Assembly (NCBI RefSeq): GCF_000801105.2
Contig: NW_026615338.1
Coordinates: forward strand, 1-64,000
Direction of reading: 5' to 3'
DNA length: 64,000 bases
Source of the DNA: Raphanus sativus
Lineage: Eukaryota; Streptophyta; Magnoliopsida; Brassicales; Brassicaceae
This document shows positions 53,101-61,857 of this stretch, in pieces (positions within the stretch are counted from its first letter, which is position 1; each line of letters opens with the position of its first letter). Below the pieces are notes generated by a model. That model saw only the letters and a program-made list of their open reading frames with translations, was not told the origin of the DNA and made no database searches. A program made the position numbers and the translations under genes.

Positions 53101-53688
53101 GATTCTAAATGGGTATCTCCTGTGCATGTGGTTCCAAAGAAGGGTGGGATCACTGTGGTGAAAAATGATAAGGATGAATTAATACCCACAAGAACCATCA
53201 CAGGACATAGAATGTGCATTGATTACCGAAAACTGAACTCTGCATCTAGAAAGGATCATTTTCCATTGCCATTTATTGATCAGATGCTTGAGAGACTTGC
53301 AAATCATCCATTCTATTGTTTTCTTGACGGGTATTCAGGGTTCTTCCAAATACCCATACATCCCAATGATCAAGAGAAAACGACATTCACATGCCCCTAT
53401 GGTACCTTTGCTTATCGAAGGATGCCATTTGGGCTGTGCAATGCTCCAGCCACCTTCCAAAGGTGCATGATGTCAATTTTCTCTGATCTTATTGAGGATG
53501 TTGTGGAGGTGTTTATGGATGACTTCTCTGTCTACGGATCTTCTTTTCTGCTTGTTTGTCTAATTTGTGCAGGGTCCTACAGAGATGTGAAGACACCAAC
53601 CTTGTGCTCAACTGGGAGAAGTGTCACTTCATGGTTAAGGAAGGGATTGTTCTTGGGCACAAGATATCAGAGAAGGGGATTGAGGTAG
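50137..53688 (+). pseudogene. H Gag-PR-RT reading frame, frameshifted at about 53545
   Basis: Starts at the ATG giving MNLRSKGTSD, four bases after an acceptor-like CATTTCAG. The Gag core covers about 70-270 (FSLGDKARQWEKSLP near 137). It is Gln/Asn-rich and without a clear CCHC knuckle. PR has CDLGASVSLMPLS near 666. RT has RMCIDYRKLN near 1026 and FMDDFSVYG near 1127. After YGSS the frame departs from its relatives, at a run of four T (53544-53547), and ends 45 codons later. Real coding continues one base out of phase in the next entry. Confidence 0.85.
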
Positions 53689-55724
53689 ACAAAGCAAAGA
53701 TTGATGTGATGGTCAGTTTGGCTCCCCCAAAGACAGTGAAAGACATCAGGAGCTTCTTGGGGCATGCTGGTTTCTATAGAAGGTTCATTCAGGACTTCTC
53801 CAAGATCGCCAGGCCACTCACTAGACTGTTATGCAAGGAAGAGATCTTTCTCTTTGGTAAGGAATGTCTAGAAGCTTTCAAGAAGTTGAAGAATGAGCTT
53901 GTAAATGCTCCCATTGTCCAGCCACCAGATTGGAGTCTACCCTTTGAGATCATGTGTGATGCTAGTGACTATGCTGTGGGAGCTGTCTTGGGACAGAAGA
54001 AAGATGGCAAGACTCATGTGATCTACTATGCGAGCCAAACCTTGAATGATGCTCAGATGAAGTATGCCACAACTGAGAAGGAGATGCTAGCCATTGTATT
54101 TGCATTTGAGAAGTTCAGGAGCTATTTGGTGGGGTCTAAAGTCATTGTCTACACAGATCATGCAGCTTTGAGACACCTTTTGGCCAAGAAAGATGCAAAA
54201 CCGAGGCTTTTGAGATGGATCCTTTTGCTCCAGGAGTTTGATTTGGAGATTAGAGACAAACCTGGAGTTGAAAATGGTGTAGCTGATCACTTGTCTAGAC
54301 TGAAGATAGAATGTGGTGTTCCTATTGATGAGGGACTTCCAGAAGAGCAGATCATGGCTATTGGAGCAGTGATGGCAGCTTGTGAGACTGGTAGAAAGCT
54401 TGAAGAGGTTAAAGCTACTGAAGAGAAGGAACCTTGGTATGCTGATTTGGTGAACTACTTAGCCACAGGAAAAGAACCTTTGAATCTTGTGGGCTATGCC
54501 AAGAAGAAGTTCTTCAAGGATGTGAAGAGATACTATTGGGACGAGCCTTACCTCTACATTCTCTGCAAGGATCAGCTCTACAGAAGAGTGGTTGCCAATG
54601 AAGAAGTTGAAGGGATCCTTACACACTGTCATGGATCATCTTATGGAGGTCACTTTGCCACCTTCAAGACTGTTGCAAAAGTGCTACAAGCAGGATTCTG
54701 GTGGCCACACATGTTCAAAGATACACAAGATTTTGTTTTGAGGTGTGATTCATGCCAAAGAAGAGGAAATATTACCAAGAGGAATGAGATGCCTCAGAAT
54801 CCTATCCTTGAGGTTGAAGTGTTTGACGTGTGGGGCATTGACTTCATGGGACCATTCCCCTCATCTCATGGCAACAAATACATCCTTGTGGCTGTTGATT
54901 ATGTTTCAAAATGGGTGGAAGCCATAGCAAGTCCCACCAATGATGCAAAGGTGGTAACCAAAATGTTCAAGAGTGTCATCTTTCCAAGGTTTGGAGTCCC
55001 AAGAGTTGTGATCAGTGATGGAGGCTCCCACTTTATCAACAAACTGATTGAAGGACTTCTCAAGAAGAAAGGTGTGAAGCACAAGGTAGCAACTCCTTAC
55101 CATCCTCAGACAAGTGGTCAGGTTGAGGTTTCTAACAGAGAGATCAAGTCCATTTTGGAAAAGATTGTGGGGATTACAAGGAAGGATTGGTCTACTAAGC
55201 TTGATGATGCACTTTGGGCTTATAGGACAGCTTACAAGACACCCTTGGGAACCACACCTTTCAACCTTGTGTATGGGAAATCTTGTCATCTGCCAGTGGA
55301 GCTTGAGTACAAGGCACTATGGGCAGTGAAATTGCTGAACTTTGACATCAAGAATGCCAAAGAGAAGAGACTTTTTCAGCTCCATGAACTTGATGAGATA
55401 AGGATGGATGCTTTTGAGAATTCAAGGATCTATAAGGAAAAGACCAAGGCTTTCCACGACAAGAGCATTCTGAAGAGAGACTTCCAGGAAGGAGACCAAG
55501 TTCTTCTTTACAACTCTAGGCTAAAGCTGTTTCCAGGAAAGCTCAAGTCAAGGTGGTCCGGTCCATTCAAGGTCAAGGAGATCAGACCTTATGGAGCTAT
55601 TGTTTTGTGGGGTACTGATGGAAGAGACTTCACAGTCAACGGGCAAAGAGTTAAGCTCTACATGGCCACAGCACCAAGGGAAGATGGAGTCTCAACTCCA
55701 CTTTCTGATCCCACCCCGGCCTAA
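53556..55724 (+). pseudogene. H RT end, RNase H and integrase frame
   Basis: Picks up RT after the frameshift: [20 protein letters not shown], then the RT thumb ([16 protein letters not shown]), RNase H ([30 protein letters not shown]), IN HHCC ([11 protein letters not shown] to CDSCQRRG) and the IN triad in GIDFMGP, SDGGSHF and the Glu of [10 protein letters not shown]. The stop at 55724 follows an IN C-terminal domain ([12 protein letters not shown]). No other defect. An error in a T homopolymer in the assembly could also explain the split. Confidence 0.87.
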
Positions 55725-57161
55725 CCCAAAATGAGGTAAAGTCAAGCTAGAGACTTAAAACAAGCTCACTTGGGAGGAAGTCCCATGCCTATCCTTGCAC
55801 ATATTGCATTTCTATTCTTATTTTCAATATTTTTATCTTGTTTTCATCTCTAATAAAAAAAAAAAAAAAAAAAAAAAAAAATCAAAATCATTTAGTTTGC
55901 ATCATTTGCACTTTTAGGAGAGTCTAGAGCATATAGGTTGCATTCATTTGCATTGGGAGCAATGATTTAAAATGCCTTGTAGAGAGCACTGTCTAGCCTT
56001 GCTTAGTTCATGCGCCTCTCTCGAAAACCTTGTAAGTTTCGTGCCTTGAAAACTCTCCCTGAAACTCAATCTCTTAAGCCAACTACAACCCTTAATGAAC
56101 TGAATGAACTTAATTTCTTGCTCATGGTCCCTTGTGTGCTAAGTCATGGATGCACACACTAGAGTTGTCGTGCCTTTTATGCCAATCTTTTTGACAATCT
56201 CTAGTGGCAGTCCACTCCCTGAAACCCTCTCCTCCTTTTAAGCCTTCCTTGATTGTTGAGTGAGGCCTTTTTCGGAAAGTCTTACATGTGCATAATCTTG
56301 AGAGTATTGGGAACGACAATGCTCAGTCTTCATTCTTGCTAGATTGTACACTATTGTCTAGCTATAGGTGGGGAGGTGAGTGTTGAGAAGTTTGACTTGG
56401 GAATTTGAAGGTTGAATGAAAACGATTGAACTCTTGTGCTTAACTGTCTCTTTGGGAATTGTATAAAACCTCTAGCTCAAATTGTGAAAGTCTTGGCCCC
56501 CAAAATAAAAAAAAAAAGAAAGCAGCAAAATAAAAAAAAAAAATAAAAAAATAAAAAAAGAAAAAGAATAAGAAAGGGGGCTAGCAAAGTGTGAATGAGC
56601 TAAGAGGTTGTGTTTTAAAAGTTTAAATATTTCCCTTGATTAAGAGTTTGTGGATGTGTTCTTGAGATTTTTGGGTGAGAGATGTGAGATGGGTGTAACT
56701 TGGGATTTTAATTGTGTCACTAGTATGTTTGAAAAAGGGTAGAACAATGAAGATTGAGCATTGTATGCATTAGTTGATCCCTTTCTTAGATATATTATGT
56801 GCAATGTCAAGGCTACTTGTTTTGAGTGTTAAACCTTGAAGATAATGAGTTATGAACCCCTTGATCACTAGAACAAAAAGCCTTCCCTTACCCAAATGAC
56901 TTGGACCAATTGACCATTTGCATAGAGTTCACTTGTTGTATTGCTTAATGAATGTGAGAGTTGGCTAAGCTGAATGTGTAAATGAATAATGTTGAGTTAA
57001 GATAGGCCTAGAGAAGCTAGAGGATAATAAAGGAGAGTGTGCTTGTGCTGAATTCTTATGTTGAAGCGAGTGCTTGTGTGTTTCTCTTGGCTATGAGCTC
57101 CCACTTTCAAACCTCTTCCCCTATGAGTCCTAGAAAGTTCACTTGAGGACAAGTAAAGGAC
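55725..57161 (+). other. H 3' non-coding region, no env-like frame
   Basis: About 1.4 kb without a credible reading frame. It has a run of about 28 A at 55854-55881 and an A-rich low-complexity patch at 56500-56570. No membrane-protein-like frame is seen on either strand. Confidence 0.7.
55854..55881 (+). repeat. Poly(A) run in H
   Basis: About 28 consecutive A, following TCTCTAAT. It is not at an element end. Confidence 0.9.
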
Positions 57162-57175
57162 AAGTTTGGGGGAGT
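57162..57175 (+). other. H polypurine tract
   Basis: AAGTTTGGGGGAGT abuts the 3' LTR. Confidence 0.75.
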
Positions 57176-58692
57176 TGATGTCTTGCATATTTCCATTGTT
57201 TTATCTTCATATTTGCATGCATTTTGATCATCTAGAATAGGATTTAGGCTTGTTAGGTTGCATTTTGCATACATAAGTCTTTATCAGGTGTTGGAGTACC
57301 ACATGGAGCATTTGGGATGCATTAGAGACTCAAAAGAAGCAAAAGGAGTGATTTAGAGACGTTCAGGGCCGCAGCGACTACCTTGCAGCGGGTCTAAGCA
57401 GTCGCTCCGACCTCATCACCTGGAGCGACCACGCCCCAGCGGCTCCCACCACCCGCTGCGTCTTGCCAGCCTGGAGCGGCTTCATCCCAGCGACCCGTGC
57501 TGCTCGCTCGTCTTCTTTGGAGCGACCATGCGGAGCGAGTAGAGCCGGTCGCTGCGGATCATCAGCTGGAGCGCCTTCGGAGCAGCGAGGAGTGCTGCTC
57601 GCTCGTCCCATTTGCAGCGACCGATCGGAGCGGCTGTCTCCACCCGCTGCGCTTTTTCCCTGGAGCGATCCCGAGCCAGCGAGAGGACCAGCTCGCTCGT
57701 CTCATTTGCAGCGGCCGCGTGGAGCGACCCCTCCTGGTCGCTCCGAGCCCGTTTCATCTCGAACTTAAACATTTCTCAGGGGCATTTTAGTCATTTGTAT
57801 GCACGTTTTTCTGTTCTAAAACCTAAGTTTAAGTATTGTGTAAGCCATCAGAGGCTAATCTATCTTTTGTTACTTGGTAAACATCAAAAACTATTGGAGA
57901 TTTCATCTTTTGAATCATTGATTCTCTTGTTCTTATTTTATTTCTTGTTGATTTCTGTTATTTCATCTCTGTTTATGATCAATCTGAAACTCAATATGAG
58001 TTTAAGAATGATTATGAACTTTAGTGAGTAATCCACCATTGAATTCATGGGTTAGGAAGATTTAGGGTGATTAAGTTAGTTCTAGGATGTTTTAGTATAA
58101 TCAAACCTTATTCCTTGCCTAGGAGAGTATTCATAATGCATCTGATGAGTTGGCCTCTCAAAAGTTGATCTTTAGACATCTCCCACCCACAAGGTGTTCG
58201 ATGATATGTCTGAGTCAACTCTCCTAAGCTCTTAACACACTTTACCAAAGACATTTGTTGTTAAGGGTGTTAAGATAGCCAATAGACTTGTTTGTTAATG
58301 ATTGCTTTTATATTATTCAGCCAAAGACATTTGATGTCTGAAATATGTTAGCAAATGAGCATTCATCTAGACATAGAGTTTGTTTAAGATTGTGTCTAAG
58401 CTTAAGGTTGATTAGTTTGATTGATTGTTGCCATCCTTAGTTCGAAACTTGATCACCCAAGGTCTAAATTCCTATACCCATGAGTTCTCCTTTCTCATAA
58501 AAGAAAGTTCTTTGATTTACTGTTGTTATTGTTTAGTTACTGCATCTTAGGTTCTAGAAATCATCAAATCTTCGATTGCACTTAGATTAAGGAAGTACTT
58601 GTATTCTTGGTGCTTTGAATCCCTTGGAATTGGTTCGACATTTCACTCATATTACAACATTTGTTTTAGGAAATTTGAAACTCCTAGCATCA
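57176..58692 (+). repeat. H 3' LTR
   Basis: 1517 bp, same as 48492-50008 by eye. GC-rich repeat copy at 57370-57751. Right TSD ctccc at 58693-58697. Confidence 0.95.
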
Positions 58693-60583
58693 CTCCCCAT
58701 TTGAATCCAACATCTTTTTTGATCACTTCAGTTAAGGGAGCTGCTATAGTGCTAAAATCTTTGACAAATCGCCTGTAGAAACCAGCAAGCCCATGGAAAC
58801 TTCTTACTTCACTCACGGTGGTTGGACTTGGCCATTCTTGGATCGCTTTGATCTTTTCTTGATCCACTTTAACACCATCTGCACTCACAACAAAGCCTAA
58901 AAAGACCAAGTTATCTGTTCCAAATGTACACTTCTTAAGATTGGCGTAAAGAGATTCTTTTCTAAGCACATCAAAGACAGCCCTAAGATGTTCTATATGA
59001 TCATGATAGCTTTTGCTGTAAACTAAGATGTCATCAAAGTAAACAACAACAAAGATGCCTATGAATGATCTTAGAACATGATTCATTAAGCGCATGAAAG
59101 TACTAGGTGCATTCGTCAAACCAAATGGCATCACTAACCATTCATACAATCCATGTTTAGTTTTAAATGCAGTTTTCCACTCATCACCTTCCTTCATCCT
59201 AATCTGGTGATAACCACTCTTAAGATCTATCTTAGAAAAGAAGCAAGACCCATGCAATTCATCTAGCATGTCATCTAATCTAGGAATAGGATGGCGATAC
59301 TTTACAGTGATATTGTTGATGGCTCTGCAGTCAACACACATTCTCCAGTTACCATCTTTTTTTGGCACAAGAAGCACTGGAACGGCACAAGGACTCATGC
59401 TTTCTCTGATATGTCCCTTTTCCATAAGCTCCTCCACTTGCTTTTGTAGCTCTTTAGTTTCAACAGGGTTGGTCCTGTAAGATGGCCGGTTTGGAAGTGT
59501 AGCTCCAGGAACAAAATCTATTTGATGCTCAATCCCACGAATTGGAGGTAACCCAATTGGATTGTCTTCTGGAAAGATATCTTTGTATTCCTGCAAAAGA
59601 GAAGATAGTTCACTCGGATAATCCGGTGTTTTATTAGCAACAGTTAGAAGGTTTTCTTTAAACCTGAGTAAAACAAAAGAATTTTGAGAGTAGAGAATTC
59701 TTTTGATCTCCCCTGTTTTGGCATAGAGATTGTGTTGCTTGCTTTGATCAGGCTTGAGATCGATCTTCTTCTTTTTCTGAAGTTGAAGTTGATCTTCATG
59801 AACCTCTTTGGGAGTTAGAGGCACCAGCACGGTTTTCTTGCCATTATGCTCAAAGGTGTGCTTGTTAGTATAACCATCATGCATCACACGCCTGTCTGAT
59901 TGCCAAGGTCGTCCAAGAAGAATGTGGCTTGCCTCCATAGGTAGTATATCACATAGAACCTCATCTTCGTATTTACCAATGGCTATGGGAATCAGAACCT
60001 GAGTTGAGACTCTCATTTCTCCTTCTTCATTAAGCCACTGCAACCGGTATGGCTTTGGATGTTTCTGAACTTTCAAACCCAACTTTGCCACCATTGTCTC
60101 ACTGGCCACGTTGACACAACTTCCTCCATCAATGATGAGACTACAGACCTTTCCTTGAACCAGACATCTAGTGTAGAACAAATTCTCACGCTGCTCAGTC
60201 TCTTCTGCCTTGGTTTGGAGATTCAGAAGTCTTCTTGTTACTAGTAACCTTCCTCTGACCGGTTCTTCTTCAGACTCTGCCTCAGATTGCTCACGTTCAG
60301 TGTGGATCTTCTCATCCTGAGACAAATACTCTCCAGTGTCTAGAAGGATCATGGTTTTCTTGTTAGTACATTCGTTGGCATAGTGTCCACGCCCTTGACA
60401 CTTAAAGCACTTGACATCCCGAGACTTTGAACCCGTAGCTATTGCTTTTCCTTTTTCTTTGTCAAAGATACTGCCAGGTTTAGTGTCATCCTTCTGGTGC
60501 AGCCCTGGAATGGCTGTATCTCCCTGGATCTCTTGTCGGTGGGTAGATGCTTTGATAATCCTTGCAAACAGAGAATCAAAGAC
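58693..60583 (-). pseudogene. G1 Gag end, protease and RT segment (5'-truncated)
   Basis: Reading leftwards from about 60583: an unrecognised start, the Gag end with CCHC knuckle CFKCQGRGHYANEC (60363-60404), PR IIDGGSC (near 60125), RT with [10 protein letters not shown] and YFDDILVYS, then the RT thumb ([16 protein letters not shown]) to GFKWG, where H interrupts it. A stop (TGA on the minus strand, 60584-60586) bounds the frame upstream. The Gag core expected from G2 or G3 is absent, so the element is truncated at its 5' end. Confidence 0.85.
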
Positions 60584-60586
60584 TCA

Positions 60587-61184
60587 ATCTGCTTCAAGGC
60601 TTGTGGATAGATGATAGATGTTGATGATGAACTTTGCTAAAGAGCTATGGATTGCTCAGAAGCTGTTTTGCTACTCAAAGACACAGAATCACCCTGTATT
60701 GTCTAAGATGGATTCACAAGGAATTCCTTCCTTTAAGTGAGGTCAATGTTCTTAAGCTGAACAGAGAAAGCAAGAGACAAAAGCAAGCAAAGCTGCTGTA
60801 AAATTATTAGATTCAAAGTTGTTTCTCTCTTGGCTGCTGCCGTGAGTTTTAACACCAAAACAAGTCTAACCTAACCAAATTGGTTAAGAATTTCGAAATC
60901 CCTCCCTAATCCCAATTAAAATTGGTTTACTAATCCTAATTTGTCTCTGGTTTGAATTAAATGAAAACCAATGAAAACCAAATAAGCCCAGCCCAATTAC
61001 ATTGCAATTAAATTAAACCAACAGGCTGGTTTATCTTGAATCTCTCCTCCTGGTCTTGTACCCACGAAATTGGCTAAGTATTTAAGACTCTCCACTTGTA
61101 CTCTCAGCCTTAATCGAGTTACTGGTCCGGTCCACAAGCTGGCTAGCTCGTCTGGTTCTTCTCTGCTCAAGTCTGGCTCTTCTC
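60587..61184. other. Unassigned sequence between truncated G1 and element I
   Basis: About 600 bp that matches none of the eleven elements by eye. No credible reading frame, LTR end, primer site or conserved hairpin. AT-rich from 60860 to 61020, with AGCCCAGCCCAAT at about 60987-60999 (TGGGC twice on the minus strand, a plant promoter-like motif). It may be old flanking DNA or a solo fragment. Confidence 0.4.
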
Positions 61185-61729
61185 TGTTGACATGAAGAGA
61201 ATAAAAGATAACACATGTATACACGCTATCAAGGAGACTTTGATGAAGAGTGCATATCAAGGTAATCACTTGAAGTGCAAGGCAAAGGGAGAGAGGGAGA
61301 ATTTAAATGAGTGAAGTATTATTTAAATAGACAAGGAAGGCTTAGTATGTCGACATGAGAAGGAAGAGAGAAGCTGAGGAAGGTCACGGGATTTCTAAGG
61401 AAGAGAGGAGCTGATCAAGCGCAGGGAACCGTTGTGACCTGTCGCTTTCTGCCCATCTGAACGAGCCTGATCGACCAGACCTCTCTCCTCATTGTTTAAT
61501 CTTTCACTTGTACTATCTCATTGTTTATTCTTTTCTCCCTTGTCGCAATGCATCTTGTCTAGTCTTTAAATAGACCTTGTAACATGTTGAATCATTTTAA
61601 GGAAATATAATTCCTCTTTACTCTTTGATACTCTCTCTCTCTCTCATTCTCTCTCGCGAGTTCATCACTAATCCCATAATAGTCTCTTTAATTCTCACCA
61701 CTTCTCCTACTAATTCATACAATTCTTCA
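61185..61729 (+). repeat. I 5' LTR
   Basis: 545 bp from TGTTGACATG to ACAATTCTTCA, placed by the primer site that follows and the TGTTGACATG start shared with E. The partner is outside the window. A weak TATA-like TTTAAATA lies at 61565-61572. Confidence 0.85.
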
Positions 61730-61741
61730 TGGTATCAGAGC
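61730..61741 (+). other. I primer-binding site
   Basis: TGGTATCAGAGC directly after the LTR. Confidence 0.9.
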
Positions 61742-61780
61742 ATCAAAGCTCTTGAAACCTACTTCTTTTACTTCCGCAAT
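61737..61780 (+). other. I leader module: hairpin plus TTCCGCAAT box
   Basis: AGAGC (61737-61741) pairs with GCTCT (61748-61752); TTCCGCAAT lies at 61772-61780. Confidence 0.6.
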
Positions 61781-61857
61781 TACTCTGATTTTGCTGTTCT
61801 TGTTTCAAATTCATTTTTCAACTTTCTCTCTCCTGTTCTTGGCGATTTGGAAGCAAG

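Larger units (their letters stand above)
48492..58692 (+). mobile_element. H: Athila-like Ty3/gypsy element, one frameshift
   Basis: The LTRs are 48492-50008 and 57176-58692 (1517 bp each), with TSD ctccc (48487-48491 and 58693-58697). The primer site resembles tRNA-Asp, as in the Tat/Athila group. Gag resembles Athila Gag (FSLGDKARQWEKSLP, FKGYQAQCPHHGF). Pol order is PR, RT, RNase H, IN. About 1.45 kb lies between the pol stop and the LTR, where many Athila copies have an env-like frame; none is seen here. Confidence 0.94.
1..60583 (-). mobile_element. G1: Ty3/gypsy CRM-like element, outermost shell, 5'-truncated and interrupted
   Basis: This minus-strand Ty3 element is seen in three pieces: 1-2117, 48436-48491 and 58698 to about 60583. 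The pieces fit together once A (TSD gagag) and H (TSD ctccc) are taken out, because the reading frame resumes at each junction. Reading leftwards it encodes a Gag knuckle, protease, reverse transcriptase (RT), RNase H, integrase (IN) and a C-terminal tail that enters the 3' LTR. The 3' LTR runs off the left edge. No 5' LTR or primer site is found on the right, so the gag start is lost. The absence of a chromodomain and the pol end inside the LTR suggest the CRM clade of chromoviruses (inference). Confidence 0.85.

Noticed and set aside
60997..61269. A 90-codon minus-strand frame
   Set aside because: It crosses the left end of element I and has no recognisable domain.
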